A stretch of 64,000 nucleotides of DNA. Source: Deltaproteobacteria bacterium (GTDB lineage Bacteria; Desulfobacterota; Desulfobacteria; Desulfobacterales; SpSt-501). Position numbers and translations under genes: made by a program. The notes beneath the pieces are model-generated. The model saw only the letters and a program-made list of their open reading frames with translations, was not told where the DNA came from and ran no database searches. Each line of letters starts with the position of its first letter. Position 1 is the first letter of the stretch. Below are positions 16,705 to 25,029 of this stretch, piece by piece. Location of the stretch: the NCBI GenBank assembly GCA_016219005.1, contig JACRCN010000045.1, positions 19,675 through 83,674 of the forward strand, read 5' to 3'.

Positions 16705-18030
16705 TTATTTTTTGATCCGGTACCAGCGCGCCAAACGGTCGGTGGAAATACCAAGATGGTAGGCGGTGATCAGCCACTGGTTCAGCAGCCAGGTTTTCAG
16801 AATGCCCTGCCGCTGCCAGCGGCGGGCGGAGGTCGCGGCACAGCCGGGCGCCAGGGCGACCCGGCCCCGGCGTTTGAGGCGGCGGACCATCTCGAAGTCT
16901 TCCATGATGGCGAGCACCCGGAAGCCTGCGAGCTCCCAGAAAGTCCCCATCGGCATGAAAAGCGCCTGATCCCCGTAAGGCAGCTGCAGGCAATGCGCCC
17001 TCCAGTTGGCCGCTCGTTCAATCAGCCGCAAGCCGTGCGCCGTCGCATCGATGTGAAGATGGAAGGCCCCGGCGCAAACCCCGGGTGCTGCGAGCGTAGA
17101 TGTGACCTGATGCGCGAAGTCATCCGGCAGCCGGGTGTCGGCGTGCAGAAAAACCAGGATGTCGCCGGCGGCGGCAGCCGCACCGGTGTTCATCTGGACG
17201 GCCCGGGGAGGCCGCGACTTCAGGACGCGGGCGCCTGCTGCGGCGGCGATGGCAACCGTCGCGTCGCTGCTGCCGCCGTCGACCACGATGAGTTCCGCCG
17301 CGGCTGTCTTCGAGAGGGCCGAAACGCTGCGGGCGATCTGACCGGCTTCGTTCAGGGCCGGGATGATGACCGACAGGGCGGGCCGCCCCGGCCCCCGGGA
17401 CAGCGCTTTCATCCCCTCCGCGAGATCACCCGGCCGGTCGACATCCGTGAGGGGCGCAACCTGCGCATGGCTCAAGCCCATCGCCCGCAGGATGCCCAGA
17501 GTCTGATCCAGCACCCCGGCAGTACCCCAGCCGATGCCGGCCCCGAGGTAGGGCGCCCCGTGCCGGAAGCATGCAGCGTTGCCGCCGATCAGATAGTAGC
17601 CCCCGTCCGCTGCCGGGCCGAACACCAGGTCATGGCGGCGCAGGCGGTCGAAGGCCTCGGCCATCAGCGCGGAGCTGATCCCGGGGATGTCCGAGCCGAC
17701 GATGACCGCCCGCCGGCATCCCGCTTCGAATGCCTCGGCGAGTCCGCGAGCCATCCGCCGGCCGATGTCGCCGTCCCCCTGGGGGCGGTAAGCGAAACCG
17801 GCGCCCAGCCACTCCTGCATGCGGGCGGTGCTTCCGCCTTCGTAACGGATCTCCACCGTGAGCGGCCGGTCTTTTCGCAACTGCTCCGCCGCCTGCACCG
17901 CCTGGAGGGTCATGCGCCGCTGCAGCTCCGCCGCCCCCTCGGGGCCCAGGACCGGAATGAGCCGGGTCTTGGTGGTCCCCGGTTCCGGGTAGCGGGTGAA
18001 AACGATCAGGCGTTCGGTGCCGTCGCTCAT
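16705..18030 (-). CDS. Fused DUF2064 and family 2 glycosyltransferase
   Basis: A 441-residue fusion. Residues 1-210 are a DUF2064/TIGR04282-type nucleotidyl-transferase-like GT-A domain with LIVFTRYPEPGTTKTRLIP, VIVGSDIPGI and FGPAADGGYYLIG. Residues 218-441 are a TIGR04283-type family 2 transferase with LSVIIPALNEAG, LIVVDGGSSDAT, DILVFLHADTRLP and IMEDFEMVRRLKRRG. The two are often adjacent separate genes; here they are one chain, which supports a joint role. The products of these families are poorly known. The C-terminus carries a hydrophobic WLLNQWLITAYHLGI segment that may touch the membrane. The gene starts 43 bases after acnA stops and may share its transcript. Confidence 0.88.
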   Translation of the reverse strand: MSDGTERLIVFTRYPEPGTTKTRLIPVLGPEGAAELQRRMTLQAVQAAEQLRKDRPLTVEIRYEGGSTARMQEWLGAGFAYRPQGDGDIGRRMARGLAEAFEAGCRRAVIVGSDIPGISSALMAEAFDRLRRHDLVFGPAADGGYYLIGGNAACFRHGAPYLGAGIGWGTAGVLDQTLGILRAMGLSHAQVAPLTDVDRPGDLAEGMKALSRGPGRPALSVIIPALNEAGQIARSVSALSKTAAAELIVVDGGSSDATVAIAAAAGARVLKSRPPRAVQMNTGAAAAAGDILVFLHADTRLPDDFAHQVTSTLAAPGVCAGAFHLHIDATAHGLRLIERAANWRAHCLQLPYGDQALFMPMGTFWELAGFRVLAIMEDFEMVRRLKRRGRVALAPGCAATSARRWQRQGILKTWLLNQWLITAYHLGISTDRLARWYRIKK

Positions 18031-18072
18031 GGATGTAAAAATGAATTGCCCCGCGGATGACCGCGGGCCAGC

Positions 18073-20817
18073 TCATTCTGCGGCTGCGATCTTGCGCAGG
18101 ACGTACGGCATGATACCGCCGTGGGTGTAGTAATCGCTGTCGATATCGGTGTCCAGCCGCGCTGTAACCGCGAAGCGGATCTCCCGGCCGTCCGCCTTCA
18201 CGGCTTTTACCTGCAGCGTCTGGCGCGGCGTGATGTTTTCGATGCCGGTGATCGTGAAAAGCTCGGAGCCGTCCAAGCCGAGGCTCTGGCAGTTCTGGCC
18301 GTCTTTAAAAACGAGCGGCAGCACGCCCATGCCGACGAGGTTGCTGCGGTGGATGCGCTCGAAGGATTCGGCGATAACCGCCTTCACCCCCAGGAGTTGA
18401 ACCCCCTTGGCGGCCCAGTCCCGTGACGATCCGCTGCCGTATTCCTTGCCGCCGATCACGACCAGCGGGCGTGACTCGGATGCGTAGGCCAGGGCGGCGT
18501 CGTAGACGAACATCTCCTGCCGTTCGGGGAACTTCAGGGTGACGCTGCCCTCCTTCGGCGCTGCTAGTTGGTTCTTGACGCGGATGTTGCCGAAGGTACC
18601 GCGCATCATGACCTCGTGGTTGCCGCGGCGGGCGCCGTAGGAATTGAAATCCCGTTTCTCGACGTGATGCTCGATGAGGTACTGCCCGGCCGGGTAGTGG
18701 GCCGGGATGGCCCCGGCCGGCGAGATGTGGTCGGTGGTGACCGAGTCTCCCAGCAGCATCAGCACGCGCGCCTCCGTGATGTCCGAGGGTCGGCCGGTTT
18801 CCATGGCAAACCCATCGAAGTAGGGTGGCTTGCGGATGTAGGTGGATGCGTCATCCCAGGCATAGGTGGTGCTGCCCGCCACCTCGAGCCCATGCCAGAA
18901 TTCGTCACCCTTGAAGATCCGGCGGTACTCTTCCCGGAAGAATTTCGGTTTGACGTGCTTGGCCGCCAGTGCCTGCACCTCGGCTGCACTCGGCCAGATG
19001 TCCCTGAGATGCACCGGCCGCCCCTGGGGGTCGTGGCCCACCGGTTCGGTGGTCAGGTCCTTGTCCACTCGGCCGGCCAGAGCAAAGGCCACCACCAGCA
19101 TCGGCGACATGAGGAAGTTGGCCTTCACGCGCTGGTGGATGCGGGCCTCGAAGTTACGGTTGCCGGAGAGAACGGCGGCCACGGTCAGGTCTTCCTGGGC
19201 AATGGCCTCTTCGATTTCGGGCAGCAGCGGGCCGCTGTTGCCGATGCAGGTCGTGCAGCCGAATGCGGCCAGATGAAACCCCAGGGCCTCCAGATAGGGC
19301 AGCAAGCCGGCCGCTCCCAGGTAATCCATGACGACCCGGGACCCGGGCGCCAGCGATGTTTTTACGGTGGCCGGCACCCGCAAGCCGTGTTCGACGGCCT
19401 TTTGGGCGACGAGTCCCGCGCCCAGCAGGACATCCGGATTGGAGGTGTTGGTGCATGAGGTGATGGCGGCTATGACCACGTCGCCGTCGCAGAGTTTCAT
19501 CTCGTTACCGTTCACCGCCAGGGAGCAGGTCTTGCGCCGCGGCAGGCAGTCCTCGGCCCGGCGGGTGCTGGTGCCGGATTCCTGGTGGTAGGTCGAGATG
19601 CCGGCCGCGTCGGCGTTGCGCTCGTAGGCGCAGCCGAGCACCGTGGCAAACTTGCGCTGGAGGTCCTGGAGGCGGATGCGGTCCTGGGGCCGGGCCGGGC
19701 CGGCGACCGAGGGCTCGACGGTGTCCAGATCGAGTTTCAGCACCTGGGTGTATTCGGGCGTTTCCGTGCCGCCGTAAAAGAGGCCGAGGGCCTTGGCGAT
19801 CCTCTCGACCATCGCCGCGCGAGGGCCGCGGTTGGTCAGGCGCAGGTAGTCGATGGTCTTTTCGTCGATCGGGAAGAACCCGATGGTGGCCCCGTACTCC
19901 GGGGCCATGTTGGCGATGGTGGCCCGGTCGGGGACCTTGAGGCTTTGCATGCCGGGCCCGAAGAACTCGACGAATTTTTCCACCACCCCGTGCCGGCGCA
20001 GCATCTCCGTGACGGCCAGCACCAGGTCGGTGGCGGTAACACCCTCCCGCAGTCGGCCGCGCATGCGCACGCCGATGACCTCGGGGATGGCCATGTAGTA
20101 AGGCTGGCCCAGCATCACGGCCTCGGCCTCGATGCCGCCGACCCCCCAGCCCACGACCCCAACGCCGTTAATCATGGTGGTGTGGGAGTCCAGGCCCACG
20201 ACGGTGTCGGGAAAGGCCGTGATGTTGCCGTTCACCTTCTCCGTCATGATGACCCGACCGATGTTCTCCAGGTTCACCTGGTGGCAGATGCCGGAGTTCG
20301 GAGGCACCACCTGGAAGTTGTCGAAGCTCCTCTGCGCCCATTTGAGCAGGGTGTAACGCTCTCCGTTGCGCTGGTATTCCCGGGCGACGTTCTCGGTGAG
20401 GGCCTCCCGGGTCCCCCAGGCGTCCACCTGGATCGAGTGATCGACGATCAGGTCCACCGGCACGAGAGGGTTGATTTTGCGTGGGTCTCCGCCGAGAGCC
20501 TTCAGCGCATCCCGCATGGCCGCCATATCCACCACGGCCGGGACCCCGGTGAAATCCTGCATCAGCACTCGGGCCGGGTGGTAGGGAATTTCCACGGGCG
20601 CCGGGTAACGCTTTTTCCAGCGGGCGATGTTGAGCACATCCTTTTCGGTGACGATCCGGCCGTCGAGTTTGCGCAGCAGGTTTTCCACGAGAACCCGGAT
20701 GGAGAACGGCAGCCGGCCGATCGTGGCCAGGCCCTTCTTCTCCAGCAGGCCGATGTCGAAAAACCGGTACGCCTTCTTTTGAATAGTGACTTTGCGCAAG
20801 AAGTCTGTCTTATTCAT
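18073..20817 (-). CDS. acnA: Aconitate hydratase A
   Basis: A 914-residue aconitase of the AcnA/IRP1 class, interconverting citrate and isocitrate. The iron-sulfur ligands are visible: Cys455 in SCTNTSN, and Cys521 and Cys524 in GCTTCIGNSG. Active-site blocks include VGLDSHTTM (about 207-215) and the C-terminal swivel domain with GSGSSRDWAAKG. Length is normal for AcnA. It follows the molybdoenzyme and rpiA on the same strand. The AcnA type tends to be the stable, stress-associated form in organisms with two aconitases. An oxygen-sensitive cluster enzyme next to NADPH-producing genes makes physiological sense but is only context. Confidence 0.96.
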   Translation of the reverse strand: MNKTDFLRKVTIQKKAYRFFDIGLLEKKGLATIGRLPFSIRVLVENLLRKLDGRIVTEKDVLNIARWKKRYPAPVEIPYHPARVLMQDFTGVPAVVDMAAMRDALKALGGDPRKINPLVPVDLIVDHSIQVDAWGTREALTENVAREYQRNGERYTLLKWAQRSFDNFQVVPPNSGICHQVNLENIGRVIMTEKVNGNITAFPDTVVGLDSHTTMINGVGVVGWGVGGIEAEAVMLGQPYYMAIPEVIGVRMRGRLREGVTATDLVLAVTEMLRRHGVVEKFVEFFGPGMQSLKVPDRATIANMAPEYGATIGFFPIDEKTIDYLRLTNRGPRAAMVERIAKALGLFYGGTETPEYTQVLKLDLDTVEPSVAGPARPQDRIRLQDLQRKFATVLGCAYERNADAAGISTYHQESGTSTRRAEDCLPRRKTCSLAVNGNEMKLCDGDVVIAAITSCTNTSNPDVLLGAGLVAQKAVEHGLRVPATVKTSLAPGSRVVMDYLGAAGLLPYLEALGFHLAAFGCTTCIGNSGPLLPEIEEAIAQEDLTVAAVLSGNRNFEARIHQRVKANFLMSPMLVVAFALAGRVDKDLTTEPVGHDPQGRPVHLRDIWPSAAEVQALAAKHVKPKFFREEYRRIFKGDEFWHGLEVAGSTTYAWDDASTYIRKPPYFDGFAMETGRPSDITEARVLMLLGDSVTTDHISPAGAIPAHYPAGQYLIEHHVEKRDFNSYGARRGNHEVMMRGTFGNIRVKNQLAAPKEGSVTLKFPERQEMFVYDAALAYASESRPLVVIGGKEYGSGSSRDWAAKGVQLLGVKAVIAESFERIHRSNLVGMGVLPLVFKDGQNCQSLGLDGSELFTITGIENITPRQTLQVKAVKADGREIRFAVTARLDTDIDSDYYTHGGIMPYVLRKIAAAE

Positions 20818-20841
20818 GGTCGCCCCCTTTTTAGTGCCTTG

Positions 20842-21492
20842 TCAACGCGCCTCGATTTTATAGACATATTTGACCCAGTCCGACCCGAAACGGTCTTCGG
20901 CCACCACCCGCAGGGGAAACCCGTGTTTCTGCGGCAGGGCCTGGCCGTTGACGGCATAGGCCAGAAACACCTTGCCGGCGGCGACCTCGGCCGGGGTGAA
21001 GTTTTCGACTTTCTCGTAGTTGCCCTTAGGGCCGTGCACCGTCACGTGGGAAACCCCCTCATCCGCCCCGGCCGTTTTCAAAAGCTCGCTGACGGCTACA
21101 CCCTTCCAGTGCGCGTGGATCGTAAAAATACCGGGGCAGATCATGAGCACGTTGCCCTCGACCGCCGGCAGCGCCTGGAGTTCGTTGTAGGTCAGGCTCA
21201 ACGGCGTCCTGACCCGACCGGCCACCTCGAGGCGCCACAGGTCCAGAGAGACCGAGTGGTCGGAAAGCCCCATGGTGTTGAACGCCTCGATGGGCATGAT
21301 GTCCAGATTGCGCGCGTCCACGGCGCTGGGGTGTTCGTGCGTGAGGCTTTGCAGATCCGTTGCTTTCGGCAGGAGCCTCCTCTGAACAGCCGCAAACGCA
21401 CTGTGCAGGATCGATAGGATCGGGTTGACGGCAAGACCCGCTCCCGCCAGAAAACGCAGAACCGCTGTTGCGAACTGGCGACGTGTTTTCAT
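20842..21492 (-). CDS. Tat-exported molybdopterin oxidoreductase, sulfite-oxidase fold
   Basis: A 216-residue protein with an N-terminal twin-arginine signal (TRRQFATAVLRFLAGAG) and a compact SUOX/YedY-type molybdopterin-binding domain. The molybdenum-ligand cysteine sits in VLMICPGIF, and GHGFPLRVV-type sequence appears as QKHGFPLRVVAEDRFG, close to the C-terminus. There is no dimerisation domain, as in MsrP (YedY). MsrP repairs oxidised methionines in periplasmic proteins, but related small members have unknown substrates, and no haem partner (MsrQ) is present nearby. The start lies three bases after the rpiA stop, so the two are coupled. Confidence 0.82.
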   Translation of the reverse strand: MKTRRQFATAVLRFLAGAGLAVNPILSILHSAFAAVQRRLLPKATDLQSLTHEHPSAVDARNLDIMPIEAFNTMGLSDHSVSLDLWRLEVAGRVRTPLSLTYNELQALPAVEGNVLMICPGIFTIHAHWKGVAVSELLKTAGADEGVSHVTVHGPKGNYEKVENFTPAEVAAGKVFLAYAVNGQALPQKHGFPLRVVAEDRFGSDWVKYVYKIEAR

Positions 21493-21495
21493 GGC

Positions 21496-22188
21496 TCAGG
21501 CACTGCGCGTCAGATGGCGGATGCCGTCCTTGCCGGCAACGATGACGTCGTGGGTCAACCCGATGAAAAGACCGTGCTCCACGATCCCGGCCCGCGCGTT
21601 CAGCCGTTCGGCGATGCGGCCCGGGTCCTGCATCGGGCCGAAGCGCGCATCGAGCAGGATGTTGCCCTGGTCCGTGGCCGCTGTTTTGCCTTCCTTGGCT
21701 CGAACGGTGACGGCGGCCCCGATGGATTTCAGGAAATGCTCCTCCACGGCCCGGGCAAACGGTACCACTTCGACCGGCAGGGCCCATTTGGTTCCCAGCC
21801 GCGGCGAGAGCTTGCTCTCGTCCACAATGATGATGTTGCAGCGGCTGGCCTGGGCCAGCACTTTTTCCCGCAGCAGGGCGCCGCCGCCGCCCTTGATCAG
21901 GTTCAGGTCCGGGTCGACCTCGTCCGCCCCGTCGATGGTTAGATCGATCACGGGGTGGGCCCCGAAGTCGGTGAGCGGGATTCCGAGTTCCCGGGCCGTC
22001 TTCTCGGTGCGCAGGGAACTGGGAATGCCGACGATGCGTTTCAACTTTCCGATCTTGATCAGATCGGCCAGACGCTCCAGAGCGAACTGGGTCGTACTGC
22101 CCGTGCCGAGGCCGACCACCATTCCGGATTCAACCCGCTCCACGGCGGCAACTGCGGCCTGCTGTTTCAATTCGTCCTGAGTGGTCAT
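21496..22188 (-). CDS. rpiA: Ribose-5-phosphate isomerase A
   Basis: A 230-residue RpiA interconverting ribose 5-phosphate and ribulose 5-phosphate. Typical blocks are VVGLGTGSTTQFALERL (phosphate loop), DGADEVDPDLNLIKGGGGAL with the catalytic Asp and Glu region, and DESKLSPRLG. Length is that of the E. coli enzyme. It is 14 bases from the transaldolase gene, in a pentose phosphate cluster. Confidence 0.96.
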   Translation of the reverse strand: MTTQDELKQQAAVAAVERVESGMVVGLGTGSTTQFALERLADLIKIGKLKRIVGIPSSLRTEKTARELGIPLTDFGAHPVIDLTIDGADEVDPDLNLIKGGGGALLREKVLAQASRCNIIIVDESKLSPRLGTKWALPVEVVPFARAVEEHFLKSIGAAVTVRAKEGKTAATDQGNILLDARFGPMQDPGRIAERLNARAGIVEHGLFIGLTHDVIVAGKDGIRHLTRSA

Positions 22189-22202
22189 GGTGGGGCAATC
22201 CT

Positions 22203-23312
22203 TTACGCCATCAGGCGCCGGCGCTTGGCCTCGATGCTGTCCATGAGGGCCTGGAACGGTTTGGAAAAGGCGGCGACCCCTTCTTCCTGGAGCCGGCGGG
22301 TGATGCTGTCGAAGTCGATGCCCAGCACGGCGAGCCGCCCGACCTGTTTCCGGGCCGTAGCGAGGTCCTGGGTGAGCGTTTCAGAGGGCCGGCCGTGGTC
22401 GATGAAGGCCTTGACCGTCTCCGGCGGCATCGTGTTGACGGTGTCCGGGCCGATGAGCTCGTCCACGTACAGCGTGTCCGGGTAGGCCGGGTTCTTGGTG
22501 CTGGTGCTGCCCCATAGCAGGCGCTGGACCCGGGCGCCCCGGGCGGCGAGCGTTTTCCAGCGGGGGCTGGCGGTGATACGCTTGAACTCCGCGTAGGCGA
22601 GCTTGCAGTTGGCGATGGCGATTTTCCCCAGCAGGTCGGAGGCCCCCTGTTTTTCGAGTTCCTTGTCCACCGCGCTGTCGACCCGGCTCACGAAAAAAGA
22701 TGCCACTGACGCAACGGCGTTGACCGGGTGCCCGCCCGTGACGGAAGGCCCCGTAACGGCCAGTCGATCCAGGCCGGCCATGTAGGCATCGGCCACGGCC
22801 AGGTAGTTCGCGAGCGCGAAGATCAGGGTGACGTTGACGTTCACGCCGGATGCGATGGTTTCGGTGATGGCCGGCAGCCCTTCGGCGGTGGCCGGAATTT
22901 TGATCATGACGTTCGGCCGGCCTACCGCCTGGTACAGGCGCCGGGCTTCGGCCACCGTCCGCGGCGTGTCGCTCGCCAGGAAGGGGCTGACCTCCAGGCT
23001 CACGTAACCATCGCGGCCGCCGGTCGCATCGTAGATGCTGCGCATGACGTCTGCGGCCAGCTGGATGTCCTTGATCGCCAGCGCTTCGTAGATGTCTGAG
23101 GCGGATTTTCCGGCCGTGATGAGCGCTTTCATTTCATTGTCGTAATCCGACGAGCCGGCAATGGCCTTTTCGAAGATGGCCGGGTTCGAGGTGACGCCCT
23201 GGACCCCCTGGGCGGCGAGCCCCGCCAGTTCCCCGGAGGTAATCAGCGAGCGCCGAATGAAATCAAACCAGACCGATTGTCCGAATGGTTTCAGTTCCGA
23301 AAGTGCGGGCAT
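22203..23312 (-). CDS. tal: Transaldolase
   Basis: A 369-residue transaldolase of the longer class found in actinobacteria, cyanobacteria and deltaproteobacteria. It transfers dihydroxyacetone units between sedoheptulose 7-phosphate and glyceraldehyde 3-phosphate. GVTSNPAIFEKAI near the N-terminus and NVMIKIPATAEGLPAI carrying the Schiff-base lysine are diagnostic; LLWGSTSTKNPAYPDTLYV near residue 265 also fits. It belongs to the pgl-tal-rpiA run. No transketolase or 6-phosphogluconate dehydrogenase is seen in the window. Confidence 0.95.
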   Translation of the reverse strand: MPALSELKPFGQSVWFDFIRRSLITSGELAGLAAQGVQGVTSNPAIFEKAIAGSSDYDNEMKALITAGKSASDIYEALAIKDIQLAADVMRSIYDATGGRDGYVSLEVSPFLASDTPRTVAEARRLYQAVGRPNVMIKIPATAEGLPAITETIASGVNVNVTLIFALANYLAVADAYMAGLDRLAVTGPSVTGGHPVNAVASVASFFVSRVDSAVDKELEKQGASDLLGKIAIANCKLAYAEFKRITASPRWKTLAARGARVQRLLWGSTSTKNPAYPDTLYVDELIGPDTVNTMPPETVKAFIDHGRPSETLTQDLATARKQVGRLAVLGIDFDSITRRLQEEGVAAFSKPFQALMDSIEAKRRRLMA

Positions 23313-23406
23313 TTTGAGTTCCTTTCGAATTCAGATTCATCCCCAGCGTAGGTCATGTCTTGCCAGAAATGTTGCGATTTTTCAATAGCGCCTGCGGCGG
23401 GCATTT

Positions 23407-24186
23407 TCAGCCTGGCGTTTTCGCATCCGGCGTGGAAGCGCCGCTTGCTGACTCCAGCAGGGCGGCCGCCGCCGGGTCGAGGACCCAGGTGACGCGGCCG
23501 GCCGGCGGCCGGACACGCTGCGCGGGCAAATCCGGCGGCAATGCGGTCAACACCCGGCCGACCACGGCAGCCTTGCTTGCGCCGCAGGCCAGGAACACGA
23601 CCCGCCGGGCCCGGTTCAGAACAGCATAGGTAAGGCTGACCCGCCAAACCTCCGGCTGGCCGCCCTTTACGGCAGCCGTCCAGCGCAGGCGCTCCTCCAG
23701 GGCCGGGCTGCCGGGGAACAGCGACGCGGTGTGGCCGTCCGCGCCCACCCCGAGGAAAATCAGGTCAAAAACCGGCTCGGGGAGCCGACGCATGCGAAAA
23801 TGCGCTCTCAGTTCCTCCTCGTAGCGCCGCGCCAGGGCCTCGGGGTCTCCCGCCACCGGCACGGGGTGGACTCCGGCCGGCCGCATGGCGAGCTTTTCAA
23901 TGAAATCCGTGCGGGCCGCCCCGAAGTTGCTGTCCGGGTGCACATACGGCAGCAGGCGCTCGTCCACCCAGAACAGGTGCACCCGATCCCAGGCGATTTC
24001 CGACGCATAGGGGTTCCGGGTCCAAAGACGGTGCATGCCCCGGGGGGTCGACCCGCCCGAGATCGCGATGGAAACGCACCCGCCCCCGGCCGCGGCAGAC
24101 CGCGCCGTTTCCAGCAGCACATCCGCGGCAGCCTGCAGCGCTGCCCCGGTATCCGCTTCCACCCGGATGTCGATGCCCGTGTTCAT
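23407..24186 (-). CDS. pgl: 6-phosphogluconolactonase
   Basis: A 259-residue DevB-type lactonase converting 6-phosphogluconolactone to 6-phosphogluconate. The family blocks are AISGGSTPRGMHRLW (phosphate binding), VHLFWVDERLLPY, DSNFGAARTDFIEKL and LIFLGVGADGHTASLFPGS. The frame is open to 24228 but the extra residues are Arg-rich; ATG 24186 begins the normal N-terminus. It acts directly after the zwf product, encoded two genes upstream on the same strand. Confidence 0.93.
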   Translation of the reverse strand: MNTGIDIRVEADTGAALQAAADVLLETARSAAAGGGCVSIAISGGSTPRGMHRLWTRNPYASEIAWDRVHLFWVDERLLPYVHPDSNFGAARTDFIEKLAMRPAGVHPVPVAGDPEALARRYEEELRAHFRMRRLPEPVFDLIFLGVGADGHTASLFPGSPALEERLRWTAAVKGGQPEVWRVSLTYAVLNRARRVVFLACGASKAAVVGRVLTALPPDLPAQRVRPPAGRVTWVLDPAAAALLESASGASTPDAKTPG

Positions 24187-24275
24187 TCCGGTCGACCGTC
24201 TCCGTTGACGCCGGCGACGGCCCGGCATTGCGCCGGCGCATCACCGCCCGCGTGCGATCCTTCGCGAAGGCGGGC

Positions 24276-24974
24276 TTATGCCTTGCGCACCTTCTGGATC
24301 AATTTGGGGATGAAAAAGGAGATGACGAACAATCCGATCGAGAAAAAAACTTTGAACGACCGCAGCGCACCCCAGTCGCCCGACGCCCAGACGTCCTTGA
24401 GAGTGCCGAAGAAGAACGTGAAAATGAAGGTCCCCACGAGGATCCCCACGCCCGTGCCGAAGAAGTAGTCCCGAAAATGGACCTTGGTCAACCCCAGGCC
24501 GAAATTCAAGGGAGTGAACGGGAAATAGATCAGGCGCAGGTAGAGCACCGCGGCAAAGCCATTGCGCTCGATGCGGTCGTCGTACTTCCGGAGTCTGTCG
24601 CCGATGAGCGACGCGGCGAAATCGCGGCCGAGGGTCCGCCCGATGCAGAAGGCCGCCGCCGCGCCGATCATGGCGCCGAACCAGACGTAGACAAATCCCC
24701 AATAGGCCCCGAAGATGACGGCGCCGAGTCCGGTCAGGACCGAGCCCGGCACGAACAGACAGACGCCGATGGCGTAGATGAGGATGAAGGCGAGCGGCGC
24801 CCACAGACCGGCGTCGGCAAGCAACCCGCTCAGGGCATCCGGCGTGAGATAATCCTGCACCGGCGTGAATCGGACCAGGCCGATCGCGGCGGCAATGAAG
24901 GCGGCGAAGATGACCGCTTTGATCAGCGCCTTGCGGCGGTTGACGGCGGGCGTCTGGTCGGCGGCGTCTGACAT
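24276..24974 (-). CDS. TVP38/TMEM64 (DedA-like) membrane protein
   Basis: A 232-residue polytopic inner-membrane protein. After one N-terminal helix, the SNARE-associated (VTT) domain shows LFVPGSVLTGLGAVIFGAYWG, GAAAAFCIGRTLGRDFA and LRLIYFPFTPLNFGLGL with the re-entrant-loop prolines and glycines. VTT proteins are lipid scramblase or flux candidates. It lies between pgl and zwf in a set that also encodes a mercuric-reductase-like enzyme. Genes of these two families are frequently neighbours or fused in other bacteria, suggesting a redox or metal-linked role; that is inference. Confidence 0.88.
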   Translation of the reverse strand: MSDAADQTPAVNRRKALIKAVIFAAFIAAAIGLVRFTPVQDYLTPDALSGLLADAGLWAPLAFILIYAIGVCLFVPGSVLTGLGAVIFGAYWGFVYVWFGAMIGAAAAFCIGRTLGRDFAASLIGDRLRKYDDRIERNGFAAVLYLRLIYFPFTPLNFGLGLTKVHFRDYFFGTGVGILVGTFIFTFFFGTLKDVWASGDWGALRSFKVFFSIGLFVISFFIPKLIQKVRKA

Positions 24975-25029
24975 GGCATCGGCTTCCTCTCGGGGGCGGA
25001 TTGCCCCCGCCCCGCTGGGGCGAAGAAAT

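Noticed and set aside
16446..16715. 89-codon plus-strand frame between the PHP and glycosyltransferase genes
   Set aside because: No ribosome site or recognisable sequence; probably the promoter region of the PHP gene.
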